Notes: generated from the letters alone by a model not told the origin. A DNA stretch of 64,000 bases from Cohnella luojiensis (GCF_004564235.1 NZ_SOMN01000018.1:43003-107002), one strand, 5' to 3'. Positions 28,373-36,469 are shown, numbered from the stretch's first letter. Translations and numbers: made by a program.

Positions 28373-29101
28373 TTAATGAGCTATCAAGCGGCTAAGAAAT
28401 GCACGGGCCCGCTCTTCACGCGGACTCGCGAAAAACTCGGCCGGTGTTGCCTCTTCCACGATTTGCCCCTGGTCCATAAACACGACCCGATCGGCCACTT
28501 CCCGGGCAAAGCCCATTTCATGGGTCACGACGACCATCGTCATTCCTTCGCGAGCCAGCGTCTTCATGACGTCCAGCACTTCTCCGACCATTTCCGGATC
28601 GAGCGCGGATGTCGGTTCGTCGAAGAGCATGATTTTCGGCTTCATCGCGAGTCCCCGGGCAATCGCCACCCGCTGCTGTTGACCGCCCGACAATTTGGAA
28701 GGATAAGCGTACGCTTTGTCCTGGATGCCGACTTTCTCCAAATAGTACATGGCCGTTTCCTCGGCTTCCTTCTTGGACAAGCCGAGAACTTTCATAGGAG
28801 CCAGCGTGATGTTGTCGATTACCTTTTTGTGAGGATATAGATTGAATTGCTGGAACACCATGCCGATATCGCGCCGAAGTTTGTTGATGTCCGCTTTCCT
28901 GTCATTCACCTTGACGTCGTGGACAACCAATTCCCCGCTCGTTATCGTTTCCAGACGGTTGATGCACCGCAGCAGCGTGCTTTTGCCGGAACCCGACGGT
29001 CCGACGACGACGACCACTTCGCCCTGCCCGACCTGAAGGTTAATTCCTTTAAGCACTTGAAAATCTCCGTAATGTTTATCTACTTCGCGAAAGAAGATCA
29101 A
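28373..29101 (-). CDS. glnQ: Amino acid (glutamine) ABC transporter ATP-binding protein
   Basis: A 242-residue ABC ATPase. Walker [11 protein letters not shown]-loop [13 protein letters not shown], signature [16 protein letters not shown], Walker [15 protein letters not shown] and switch His in [10 protein letters not shown] are all present. There is no ATG start. A TTG at 29101 has GGAGG seven bases upstream and is preferred over the TTG at 29107, which is too close to it. First gene of the glutamine transporter operon. Confidence 0.92.
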   Translation of the reverse strand: MIFFREVDKHYGDFQVLKGINLQVGQGEVVVVVGPSGSGKSTLLRCINRLETITSGELVVHDVKVNDRKADINKLRRDIGMVFQQFNLYPHKKVIDNITLAPMKVLGLSKKEAEETAMYYLEKVGIQDKAYAYPSKLSGGQQQRVAIARGLAMKPKIMLFDEPTSALDPEMVGEVLDVMKTLAREGMTMVVVTHEMGFAREVADRVVFMDQGQIVEEATPAEFFASPREERARAFLSRLIAH

Positions 29102-29324
29102 TTCCAACCCTCCTCTCTCAGATCCCCCTCATCTTAAACGACGACCTACAACAAATAACTCAATCCGACAGATTTTCTTTCATGAAATTAGAAGATTTTT
29201 AGAATTTACAGTAAAGTTGATAGTAATTACGAGTTTTGCGTCAGGTTATATAACATATACCGTACATTACTTGCTTAATAAACGGCTTCGCCGGTGTTGG
29301 TCGGCCAAGCCCAACCCTTCATTT

Positions 29325-29511
29325 CTAGTTGTAAAATATACACTAAGAAACTCTATACTCACTCGTTGGAAGAAACTAGTTGCAGAAAATACACTTACAT
29401 CCTTCAAAATTCTGATGTTCGGACTCCATTCATTTAATTAACTGCATTTTTTGCAACTAGATTCGGATATGTTGCCTTTTCCTTCAAACTAACTGACTTT
29501 TTTACACTTAG
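29325..29511. repeat. Four copies of a 22-bp element in an inverted 2+2 arrangement
   Basis: Related 22-bp elements (consensus near CTAGTTGYAAAAAATRCACT) lie at 29325-29346 and 29376-29397 in plus orientation and at 29439-29460 and 29490-29511 in minus orientation. Each pair is spaced exactly 51 bases apart. The rest of the 29108-29757 gap, apart from the heptamer array, is AT-rich with no gene-like frame. Confidence 0.65.
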
Positions 29512-29561
29512 CGTTTGCCGATGATGGCGGGGTTGCGGAGATGCGGGTGCTGCTAGTAGAC

Positions 29562-29706
29562 GTTGGCGGTTGGCAGTTGGCGGTTGGCGGTTGGCGGTTG
29601 GCGGTTGGCGGTTGGCGGTTGGCGGTTGGCGGTTGGCGGTTGGCGGTTGGCGGTTGGCGGTTGGCGGTTGGCGGTTGGCGGTTGGCGGTTGGCGGTTGGC
29701 GGTTGG
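29562..29706. repeat. Heptamer tandem repeat (GGCGGTT), about 20 copies
   Basis: An almost uninterrupted array of GTTGGCG units, with one variant (GTTGGCA) in the second copy. Seven bases is not a codon multiple, so all three frames stay open, giving spurious peptides; it is not a gene. The regular GG doublets could fold as a two-tetrad G-quadruplex. It sits just downstream of the patatin terminator. Confidence 0.95.
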
Positions 29707-29709
29707 TTT

Positions 29710-29745
29710 AAAAAAACCGCGAACTCTACTCGCGTAGAATTCACG
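29710..29745 (-). terminator. Rho-independent terminator of the patatin gene
   Basis: On the minus strand CCGTGAATTCTAC pairs (two G-U wobbles) with GTAGAGTTCGCGG and is followed by seven T. It lies 12 bases after the patatin stop. Confidence 0.85.
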
Positions 29746-29756
29746 GCCTTATAGTT

Positions 29757-30608
29757 TCATCGTTCCGCCCAAGCCGTCATTGACGGCATTAACCGTTTCG
29801 CATCCTCGTAACCTTGCACGTACAGCGCGTGCAGCTTTTCCGGATCGCGTTCCATACGCCCAACCGTCAACGGCTGCTGGGGCCGGATGACGAAAGCCGC
29901 CCCGCTGCGTTCCTGCTCGAGAATGTACGCCATGGTATCGTTGTATATTTCGTGCCGGCGCATCATCGTCTTTACGAATTCGGGATATTTGCCGTAAGCG
30001 CGCCGGACGAGCCAGGAGAACCGATTCCTGGACTTCCGATACTCTTCGTTCCTCGTTAAGATCAGAACGTTGCGCCGGTAACCGTCTCGTTCCGCTTTGC
30101 GGAGCGGAATCGGATCCGAGATTCCCCCGTCCAGCAGCCGTTTGCCCCCGTACTCCACGATCGGCGCGATAAAAGGCAGAGAACTGGACGCCCGAAGCAC
30201 CTTCAACAGATCGAATTCCGACTCGCTTTTGTTGTAATAGACCGTTTCGCCGGTAGCGCAATCCGTTGTCCCGATGACGAACTCCTCTTGGCTTTCAAGG
30301 AAAGCTTGATGATCGAAGGGGACCAGGGAATTCGGAATTTCATCGAATATGAAATCCATTCCGAACAGTTGGCCGTTCTTCAAGAGATTCCTCCAAGAAA
30401 TATAGCGCGGATCTTTCACCCAATCGATATTAACGACCTTATTGCGGCCCTTCTGCTTGGAAAGGTAGCTAGCCGCCATGCATGCCCCCGCCGAGACGCC
30501 GATCGTATAAGGAAAGTAAATATTTTGTTCCGAGAAGAACTCCAGCACGCCGGCCGTGTATACCCCGCGCATGCCTCCTCCTTCCAATACTAAGCCGATG
30601 GATTCCAT
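29757..30608 (-). CDS. Patatin-like phospholipase
   Basis: A 283-residue Ser/Asp-dyad hydrolase. The oxyanion loop is EGGGMRGVYTAGVLE, the nucleophile elbow GVSAG lies at about residues 38-42, and the catalytic Asp is in DGGISDPIP. These match the bacterial YjjU-type patatins, which act on acyl esters of phospholipids. No signal peptide. It follows the TetR gene after 14 bases and is probably co-transcribed with it, so TetR would control it too. Confidence 0.9.
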   Translation of the reverse strand: MESIGLVLEGGGMRGVYTAGVLEFFSEQNIYFPYTIGVSAGACMAASYLSKQKGRNKVVNIDWVKDPRYISWRNLLKNGQLFGMDFIFDEIPNSLVPFDHQAFLESQEEFVIGTTDCATGETVYYNKSESEFDLLKVLRASSSLPFIAPIVEYGGKRLLDGGISDPIPLRKAERDGYRRNVLILTRNEEYRKSRNRFSWLVRRAYGKYPEFVKTMMRRHEIYNDTMAYILEQERSGAAFVIRPQQPLTVGRMERDPEKLHALYVQGYEDAKRLMPSMTAWAER

Positions 30609-30622
30609 AGATTTTACCCCCT

Positions 30623-31255
30623 TTACTCCGCGGATCCTTCCGCCTTCTGTTTGAGCCCGACAAGCAGCACTTCGAACGCCTGTTGGAAGGTAGGCATAAG
30701 CCTGCCCATCAGTTGCTCGACCGTTTCTTCGGAATTCATATAGGTGGCGACGATGCCATGCAAGGTAAAAAAGTAAATCCGCGTATACTGCAGCAGCCGT
30801 TCATCCCGCGCCTCTAGACGCAAGCATCCCTGAACCGTTCCGGTAAGCTTCGCGAACAACCGATTCCGGACTTGATTAATCTCCATCTCCGGTGCTTCTT
30901 CATCCACCCTAACGGACTTAACGTTGAAGAAAAGATTGTACATATTGCGGTGGGTCAAACAAAATTCGATGAATTCCAAGCTGATGGCCTTCAATTGTTC
31001 GTCCGGAAGCGTCTCCTGATCGAGCAACGTTTCAAATCGCTCCTGGAGGGATAGAAGCGGCGGCATGGAAAGCTGGTGGAGCAGCGCTTCCTTATCTTTG
31101 AAATAGATATAGATAGTCGTATGCGAGCATCCCGCTTCTTTGGCGATTTCGCGCATCGTTACGGCATCGAAACCTCTGACCGCGAATAAGTTGCCCGCCG
31201 CGGCAAGGATGCTCCTCTTGGTTTCCTCCGACCTGAGTTCCTGCTTGGACGCCAC
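30623..31255 (-). CDS. TetR-family transcriptional regulator
   Basis: A 210-residue repressor with an N-terminal helix-turn-helix (TKRSILAAAGNLFAVRGFDAVTMREIAKEAGCSHTTIYIYFKDKEALL) and a C-terminal ligand domain of the TetR_C type. The operators at 31291-31305 and 32015-32041 (TAACC-N3-GGTTA) lie in its own promoter and that of the next gene cluster upstream. It therefore probably represses itself, the patatin gene and the membrane-protein gene. The ligand is unknown. Confidence 0.9.
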   Translation of the reverse strand: MASKQELRSEETKRSILAAAGNLFAVRGFDAVTMREIAKEAGCSHTTIYIYFKDKEALLHQLSMPPLLSLQERFETLLDQETLPDEQLKAISLEFIEFCLTHRNMYNLFFNVKSVRVDEEAPEMEINQVRNRLFAKLTGTVQGCLRLEARDERLLQYTRIYFFTLHGIVATYMNSEETVEQLMGRLMPTFQQAFEVLLVGLKQKAEGSAE

Positions 31256-31287
31256 CGTCAGATCACCTCGTTTTCTTAACTACAGCC

Positions 31288-31317
31288 ATTGTAACCATCG
31301 GTTACAGAGCTAGTCAA
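31288..31317 (-). promoter_or_regulatory. TetR-gene promoter with embedded TetR operator
   Basis: On the minus strand -35 TTGACT and -10 TACAAT are 18 bases apart. The 17-bp perfect palindrome TGTAACCATCGGTTACA (31290-31306) fills the spacer and touches the -10. A repressor bound there would block polymerase, so this is a textbook autoregulatory site. Confidence 0.75.
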
Positions 31318-31327
31318 TTTCCTTAGG

Positions 31328-31399
31328 CTATTTGGAAACTCTGGCGTCCAGCCAACCGCATGCGACAGCGAAAAGTAACATGAATATGATAAAACTCAT
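31328..31399 (-). CDS. 23-residue hydrophobic peptide in the TetR-controlled cluster
   Basis: A tiny frame encodes MSFIIFMLLFAVACG and ends with DARVSK. It has an exceptionally strong start signal, AAGGAGG seven to eight bases before ATG 31399, and begins 12 bases after the stop of the membrane-protein gene, so it is co-transcribed with it. It would be a single membrane-spanning peptide. The strong ribosome binding site is the main evidence; the function is unknown. Confidence 0.55.
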   Translation of the reverse strand: MSFIIFMLLFAVACGWLDARVSK

Positions 31400-31411
31400 G
31401 GAACCGCCTCC

Positions 31412-31990
31412 TTAGAATAGACTGGCCACGTCCGTAAGGAGCGCTAACCCGAGCATCATTCCCAGTACCGCCGACGAGAGAATCGCCGCCTTCTTCCTCG
31501 TTCCGCCGGCTTTCTTAAGGGCAGAACGGAAATACATCGTGAAGCCGACAACAAGAAGTAGAAGCTCCAAGCCGATCGCTAGGCCTTCGTATTTCCAAGC
31601 GCCTAACCCCAGCAAAGGCAGGTCGCCCCAATTCCCCGGCAAGAGCGGCATATCCGAGCGATGGACCACCAGATCCAGAATCCAGTGACTGAACGCAACT
31701 CCCGCAAGAATATAACTCGCCCGCTTGCCCCACAGCCATCTTGCCGCAAGTCCGGCTAACACCGAGAGAACCAACGCTCCAAGCAAGGAGTGCGAATAGT
31801 CCGCATGAATGATCAACTCTCCATAACCATCGCCATGCTGAGTGTCATCCATCGTTTCCACGCCAGTCAGCAATAAAGGAACGAAGGCTACATCCAATAA
31901 TTGAGTTGCTACCATTAGCGCCCACAGAGGTACCTCCGGTGATTTCGCCCTTACTCCCGCAGCCAATCCGAAATGTCCAGCAAACATCAT
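31412..31990 (-). CDS. Multi-pass membrane protein, YdjM/DUF457-like
   Basis: A 192-residue protein with four or five hydrophobic segments and His/Asp motifs (HADYSHSLLGAL and FSHWILDLVVHRSD). These recall the YdjM-type membrane-bound metal-dependent hydrolase family, though the match is only by eye. I choose ATG 31990 because AGGAG lies seven bases upstream; a GTG at 31996 is too close to it. Its promoter carries two or three TetR operators, so it is probably the regulator's main target. It might act on lipids, given the neighbouring patatin. Confidence 0.75.
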   Translation of the reverse strand: MMFAGHFGLAAGVRAKSPEVPLWALMVATQLLDVAFVPLLLTGVETMDDTQHGDGYGELIIHADYSHSLLGALVLSVLAGLAARWLWGKRASYILAGVAFSHWILDLVVHRSDMPLLPGNWGDLPLLGLGAWKYEGLAIGLELLLLVVGFTMYFRSALKKAGGTRKKAAILSSAVLGMMLGLALLTDVASLF

Positions 31991-32014
31991 CTTCACGCTC
32001 CTAAATCATAATTA

Positions 32015-32071
32015 TAACCAATGGTTACTAACCGTTGGTTATATCATAATCGGAGGTTACTTTTTTGTCAA
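32015..32071 (-). promoter_or_regulatory. Sigma-A promoter with tandem TetR operators
   Basis: On the minus strand -35 TTGACA and -10 TATGAT are 17 bases apart. Immediately downstream, over the transcript start, lie two perfect copies of TAACC-N3-GGTTA (32015-32027 and 32029-32041, 14 bases centre to centre). A degenerate third copy (32047-32059) lies in the spacer. The half sites are identical to those in the TetR gene's own promoter. Confidence 0.75.
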
Positions 32072-32075
32072 TAAT

Positions 32076-32112
32076 AAAAAGCAGATCGCGGAAAATCTCC
32101 ACGATCTGCTTT
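32076..32112 (-). terminator. Rho-independent terminator of the dioxygenase gene
   Basis: AAAGCAGATCG pairs with CGATCTGCTTT around a 13-base loop and is followed on the minus strand by T residues. It lies 14 bases after the dioxygenase stop. Confidence 0.8.
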
Positions 32113-32126
32113 ATGGGTTGCTTGCT

Positions 32127-32909
32127 TCAGTTGAACTCCCAGCAGCTTAGGCTTAACGAGCCCAGCTGATAGCTGCGGTGCAGCAATTTCGCTTGCCGGT
32201 TACCGTCTCCGGTCCCCATCACAAGAAGCAAAGGAATGAAATGCTCGCTCGTCGGAACAGCTTCCTTGGCGTAAGGTGCTAATTGCTCATAATTGAACAA
32301 AGCCTCTAAGTCCCAATTCTCCAGCTTTTCTTGAATCCAACCGTCAAATTCGACGGCCCACTCCTCGGGCGTATTTCCTCCCCGCCAATTCAACATCCGC
32401 AGATTGTGGACGACGCCGCCGCTTCCAATGATCAGTATGTCCTGCTCGCGCAGCGACGATAATGTTTTCCCGATCTGATACTGCTGCTCGTTCGTTAGAA
32501 ATCGGTTAACGGACAGAGCGATAACCGGGATATCCGCGGCGGGATACATCAGCTTAAGAACGGCCCACGCCCCATGATCCAGCCCTCTCTCCGAATCCAT
32601 GACGCTAGGGATCCCATTCTTCACGAGAAGCTGCGCGATCGCCTCGCTGATAGACGAGTCTCCTTGGGCCGGATAAGTCATCTGGTATAGTTCATCTTGG
32701 AAACCGGAAAAATCATAGATGGTGGAGTAAGTATCCGCGGTACTGACCGCTTGCGTCCTGCTCTCCCAATGCGCGGAGAAAATCACGATCGCTTTCGGTT
32801 TTGGTGCGGCAGCTGTAAACTTTTTCAAGAAATCCGTATAGGCATGCTGTTCGAGTACAAGAGATGGCGCTCCGTGCGCGACGAAATAAGATGGCATCAT
32901 CGTATTCAT
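32127..32909 (-). CDS. DODA/LigB-type extradiol ring-cleavage dioxygenase
   Basis: A 260-residue class-III extradiol dioxygenase of the YgiD/DODA family. The metal-ligand and active-site histidines sit in VAHGAPSL, FSAHWESR, GLDHGAW and GSGGVVHNLR. The family opens catecholic rings with Fe(II) or Zn. It follows the esterase gene by 18 bases. In Bacillus, dioxygenases and the MhqD esterase are induced together by quinones and catechols, so detoxification of such compounds is a reasonable inference. Confidence 0.9.
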   Translation of the reverse strand: MNTMMPSYFVAHGAPSLVLEQHAYTDFLKKFTAAAPKPKAIVIFSAHWESRTQAVSTADTYSTIYDFSGFQDELYQMTYPAQGDSSISEAIAQLLVKNGIPSVMDSERGLDHGAWAVLKLMYPAADIPVIALSVNRFLTNEQQYQIGKTLSSLREQDILIIGSGGVVHNLRMLNWRGGNTPEEWAVEFDGWIQEKLENWDLEALFNYEQLAPYAKEAVPTSEHFIPLLLVMGTGDGNRQAKLLHRSYQLGSLSLSCWEFN

Positions 32910-32927
32910 TCACTCCTTAAGTGTGGG

Positions 32928-33569
32928 TCATAACGCATCCTGCCGAAGCCAGGCAACGAAATCCATTTGATTATTTTCGGATACTTCGTGATCGGTCGGG
33001 TAGATCTTGAAGGTGCAATGAGGCGTCAGCTTCTGAAAATAGTCCGCGTTGTCTTGCCCGATCCGCACCGGGAACACGGAATCGAACTGACCATGCGAGA
33101 TGAATGCCGACAGCTTATCCAATCTTTGGATCAGATACTCGTTCTTCACGAAATCCGGAACATATCCGTTCAAAGCCACGATTCCTTTCAATCCCTTTCC
33201 CATCGTAAGCGCGAGAGTCATGGACAAGATGGCGCCTTGGCTGAAGCCGAGAAGGTATCGCTTCGTTGAATCGATCGGATACTTCTCCGTTGCGTATAAG
33301 ATGAATGCCTCTACCTGCCGAACGGCCCGGTCGAAGCTCTCTCGAATCGGATTACCCAATCCCTTCAGTTCATAATATTGATAACCCGCTCCTAATCGAA
33401 TATCTCCCCTAATGTTGACGAGAATAAAATCGCCTGACAACGGAGCGACTAAACCTTGCATGTTCTGCTCGTTCGAGCCTTTGCCATGAAGAGTGAAGAT
33501 TGCCGGATATTTCTTGTTTGGATCACTATGGGCAGGCAGATGGATTTCGTATTCAAAAGCCGGTGTCAT
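32928..33569 (-). CDS. Phospholipase/carboxylesterase-family hydrolase (MhqD-like)
   Basis: A 213-residue alpha/beta hydrolase with oxyanion region FTLHGKGSNEQN, nucleophile elbow LGFSQGA, catalytic Asp in GQFDSVFPV and His in YPTDHEVSE. Size and motifs match the MhqD/YodD esterases of bacilli. It is the first gene of a pair with the dioxygenase, divergent from the XRE-cupin regulator. Confidence 0.85.
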   Translation of the reverse strand: MTPAFEYEIHLPAHSDPNKKYPAIFTLHGKGSNEQNMQGLVAPLSGDFILVNIRGDIRLGAGYQYYELKGLGNPIRESFDRAVRQVEAFILYATEKYPIDSTKRYLLGFSQGAILSMTLALTMGKGLKGIVALNGYVPDFVKNEYLIQRLDKLSAFISHGQFDSVFPVRIGQDNADYFQKLTPHCTFKIYPTDHEVSENNQMDFVAWLRQDAL

Positions 33570-33725
33570 CCTAATCCTCCTCCTGATGCTGAATAACTAT
33601 ATAACAGATAGAGAACTATTTTTCATACCGCTAATATAACTCCGTTGCATCTAGCAAGTCAATCAATTTATTGTTAATATAGAATTATGTTTTGTATTAC
33701 TAATATTTTGTAAAGGGTGATCCCG

Positions 33726-34283
33726 ATGGACATCGGCTCCGCGATCCGCGCCATACGTAAACGCAAAAACATCACGATAGCCCAGATATGCGAAGAAACC
33801 GGCTTGTCGCAAGGCTTCATGAGCCAAGTCGAGACGAATAAAACCTCTCCTTCGATTTCAACGCTGGATAACATCGCTAACGCGCTGAACGTACCTTTGA
33901 CTTATTTGCTGATAAAAAAAGACGAACGCATGGCGATCGTCCGCAAAGCTGACCGAAAGGTAACGACCAGCGGAAGCGAGAAGCTGAAGGTCGAGCACTT
34001 AAGCTCCACGAAAGGCATGAGAATGATGCTGGTCGAGCTTCCGCCCGGCTCTTCAACGGGCGAAGTCCCTCATGCGCACAAGGGTGAAGAGACCCATCTG
34101 GTCATCCAAGGGAAAATCGTGGCAGAGCAAGGGGAAGATTCCGCGATCTTGGAAGAAGGGGACTCCTTCAGTTGGAACGCCAGCACCCCCCACAGAGTAA
34201 TCAATGTAAGCGAGGGAATAAGCATCGTTCTGATCTCCGTCTATACGGAGTCGGATGATGAGCAGGAATCGCCCATGTATTAG
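33726..34283 (+). CDS. XRE-family regulator with C-terminal cupin domain
   Basis: A 185-residue regulator. An N-terminal XRE helix-turn-helix (IGSAIRAIRKRKNITIAQICEETGLSQGFMSQVE) is followed by a small-ligand cupin barrel at about 105-175 (PHAHKGEETHLVIQGKIVAEQGEDSAILEEGDSFSWNASTPHRVIN). The ATG at 33726 has AAAGGGTG at the right spacing; a GTG at 33717 would add three residues. Its divergent position suggests it controls the esterase-dioxygenase pair and itself. Confidence 0.88.
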   Translation: MDIGSAIRAIRKRKNITIAQICEETGLSQGFMSQVETNKTSPSISTLDNIANALNVPLTYLLIKKDERMAIVRKADRKVTTSGSEKLKVEHLSSTKGMRMMLVELPPGSSTGEVPHAHKGEETHLVIQGKIVAEQGEDSAILEEGDSFSWNASTPHRVINVSEGISIVLISVYTESDDEQESPMY

Positions 34284-34483
34284 CTCCTCACGACGAATGC
34301 GCTAAGCTCCCGTCTATGGGTATAGCCGAGCAATAGGAAGTTCAAGAGCCAGAACCAGAGAATAGCATTCGGAAAATCCCGGGTGTACAAATAGACGGAA
34401 ACAAGCAGCATGCCGCAAACCACTTGGAAGCCATCCACCGCCAGCGCGACGTAAATGTTTAATATAATGAATATTTTGCTACT
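34280..34483 (-). pseudogene. C-terminal remnant of a small membrane protein
   Basis: A minus-strand open frame encodes NIYVALAVDGFQVV, then a hydrophobic stretch (AILWFWLLNFLLLGY), ending in FVVRS. There is no ATG or credible ribosome binding site; the only internal start is a GTG at about one third. The stop overlaps the XRE-cupin stop. It reads like a 5'-truncated membrane protein. The rest of the gap to 34534 shows nothing else. Confidence 0.35.
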
Positions 34484-34533
34484 TTACGTTTTAATCCTTC
34501 TTTTGCCTCTATCCCTAACGATCAGAAGGGAAT

Positions 34534-34575
34534 AAAAAACATTGCCAACCGGCTCTTAATGAGCCAGCGCAATGT
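34534..34575 (-). terminator. Rho-independent terminator of the lipoprotein gene
   Basis: A two-part stem (ACATTGC/GCAATGT outside, GGCTC/GAGCC inside) is followed on the minus strand by six T. It lies 20 bases after the downstream end of the 34596-35510 gene. Confidence 0.8.
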
Positions 34576-34595
34576 CGCCAGACTGTTAAAACGCG

Positions 34596-35510
34596 TTATT
34601 GGTTTGCCATAGAACTCATCGACTCGTACGCAAGCGGTCCGAAGCCTTCGGAAGGCTCGTCCTTCGGCATGTTGACCTTGAAGAGGTATCCGACGCCGTC
34701 CACTTCTTTGACAATGACTACCCGAGTGAGCTTATCATTGCTGCTGACCAGGAATAAGGAAGCGCCGCCGCCCAGAAGAGGGTTTATTTCCACGCTTTTC
34801 ATGCTTCTTACGTCCCCGACCTTCGCAAGCTCCTTCTCGGAATCTACTTTAATATCGTCCAGTTTATAGCCGACAGGAAGCTTCTGAATATCGACGTAAT
34901 AATTTTTGTCTACGTTCATGGTCAGCCTGTTCGATTTGGCATCAAAGCTGAACTGCTCGAAGACGTAAAGGGCATAACCGTCCCCTTGGGCCAGCTTGGC
35001 GGTTCGCACTTCCTCGTTGCCTTCCAGGTTAAAGGTGAATTCTTTCTTTGCCGGCAGATCAACCGCCGGCAGCTTAGCGACGTTACCCTGTCCGCCTATG
35101 TTGCCGGCGATGATGTCTTTCTGAATCTTGGTCAGAATCAACTGGGTGACGGCATTGTCGCCTTCGAGTGTTTTTTCCGTATATTCAAACGAAACCGCAT
35201 CGCCGGGGTTAAGCCCCGATACGGCGTCTTCGGTACCTTCGCCAAGCTGATAACTGACACTTTCGCTCCCTGTCTTGATCTCTAGCGTATGAGAATCAGC
35301 TAGACCCACATACTCCCCTTTACCTTGCTTCGTTTCGTCAGAGCTTTCCGGCGAAGCGGATGGGCTGCTTGTTTCGGTTGGCGAAGCCGCCGCCTGGCTG
35401 GCGGAAGAGGAAGAGGTGCTATTCTCGTTTTTGCCGCAAGCCGACAATAGTCCCGTTACCATAATGGCGACACATAGAAGAATGGTCCATTTTTTCGTCT
35501 TGATTTTCAT
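34596..35510 (-). CDS. Secreted lipoprotein of unknown function
   Basis: A 304-residue protein. The ATG at 35510 has GGAGG eight bases upstream. The lipoprotein signal ends in LLSACGKNE, followed by a Ser/Ala/Thr-rich linker of about 40 residues. The rest is a soluble domain (VGLADSHTLEIKTGSESVSYQLGEG; DGYALYVFEQFSFDAKSNRLTMNVDKNYYVDI). The C-terminal half recalls small beta-rich lipoproteins of Paenibacillus. I cannot assign a function. Monocistronic by context. Confidence 0.75.
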   Translation of the reverse strand: MKIKTKKWTILLCVAIMVTGLLSACGKNENSTSSSSASQAAASPTETSSPSASPESSDETKQGKGEYVGLADSHTLEIKTGSESVSYQLGEGTEDAVSGLNPGDAVSFEYTEKTLEGDNAVTQLILTKIQKDIIAGNIGGQGNVAKLPAVDLPAKKEFTFNLEGNEEVRTAKLAQGDGYALYVFEQFSFDAKSNRLTMNVDKNYYVDIQKLPVGYKLDDIKVDSEKELAKVGDVRSMKSVEINPLLGGGASLFLVSSNDKLTRVVIVKEVDGVGYLFKVNMPKDEPSEGFGPLAYESMSSMANQ

Positions 35511-35617
35511 GTCAAACACCTCCGACTTTTAAAACGAAACGCACTCGGAAATGTTACAATGGGGAATCTAAACTTTTATTAAATAATAACAACATTCCCA
35601 ATTAGGAGGAAGTTAGA

Positions 35618-35746
35618 TTGTTGTTCGCGTTGGTGAATTTCCGCATTAAAAAGCTCCTAAAAATCAATTTTTCGTTTTCGATCATTGCATGTAACCTCTC
35701 TTGTTTAGTTATGGAACCGGTTTATATGTTAGACTCAACTTATTGA
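35618..35746 (+). CDS. Possible 42-codon small protein with TTG start
   Basis: A short frame starts with TTG at 35618, eight bases after a perfect AGGAGG. It encodes LLFALVNFRIKKLLKINF and ends in MLDSTY. The strong ribosome binding site with no other start nearby is the only support. It could instead be a leader for the next small gene. Confidence 0.25.
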   Translation: MLFALVNFRIKKLLKINFSFSIIACNLSCLVMEPVYMLDSTY

Positions 35747-35782
35747 CTCTTGTCATGGTGATCTTAATGGAGGTCTTATTTA

Positions 35783-35974
35783 ATGCGTAGATTTAATTTT
35801 ACTCGGCCTTTGCTGATCATTGCAGTCGCCATTCTGGTTAGATCCTTGACAACAACTGTATGTCTTTTACTAGGGGCTTCGCAAGAGACTGCTGGCAACA
35901 TTGCTTTTGCTGCGATGGTGGTTGCCGCTATCATTACTTTCACGAAGCTGAACAAATCAAGAAATAAACGATGA
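35783..35974 (+). CDS. Small two-segment membrane protein
   Basis: A 63-residue protein with GGAGG nine bases before the ATG. It has two hydrophobic segments (PLLIIAVAILVRSL and NIAFAAMVVAAIITF) and a basic C-terminus (KLNKSRNKR). I do not recognise it. A small membrane protein of this size is plausible as a real gene because of the good start signal. Confidence 0.5.
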   Translation: MRRFNFTRPLLIIAVAILVRSLTTTVCLLLGASQETAGNIAFAAMVVAAIITFTKLNKSRNKR

Positions 35975-36115
35975 GCTACATACCGAAAAAAGAAAACTAA
36001 CACGAATTCATGAGTTTCATCATCTGGGACCTTGTTGCTATTATGAATCCGTTTATTAACAAGTTAACTTATTTTCACAAAAAAACACCAGTGATGTTCT
36101 TAACAACTCAGACCG

Positions 36116-36469
36116 TCATGCCGTACCGAAGGAAACGCCGAGTTCCTTAAGCCACTTCCGGTACGCGATGCTCAAACGGTCCGCCTTGAGATGAAGCTCA
36201 GCCTGCAAATCGAGCGGAAGCTCTTCCGGTTTCTGACTTTCGACGATCGCTTTGTCCTGGTTCACGATCAGCTCCTGAAACTCCTGGAAATGCGAATCGG
36301 GCAGTTCGAACGCATAATTGCGCGACACGAGAATGTAAACGTCGGTCCTGCGTTCGTCAACCGGTAGCGCAGCGAAGAGCATGCTGAACGTATCGCCCGT
36401 CTCATGGTCGATTTTTTTCAGCCTCGCCACCGTTGGCCTGAGAATGGCCAGCACGTTGTAGGTGATCAC
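36116..36469 (-). pseudogene. C-terminal fragment of a Rieske aromatic-ring oxygenase
   Basis: A 117-residue frame whose last 80 residues (LKKIDHETGDTFSMLFAALPVDE, IVNQDKAIVESQKPEELPLDL, AELHLKADRLSIAYRKWL) match the C-terminal end of phenylpropionate/vanillate-type Rieske oxygenases. Those enzymes are usually over 300 residues; the Rieske cluster and catalytic iron motifs are missing here. The frame begins with a GTG that overlaps the upstream fragment's stop, so an internal deletion is likely. Confidence 0.7.

Noticed and set aside
29562..29706. CRISPR array
   Set aside because: The 7-bp units have no spacers between them and no cas genes are near.
29553..29754. Frames through the heptamer array on both strands
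   Set aside because: A 7-bp repeat leaves several frames open by chance; no start signal.
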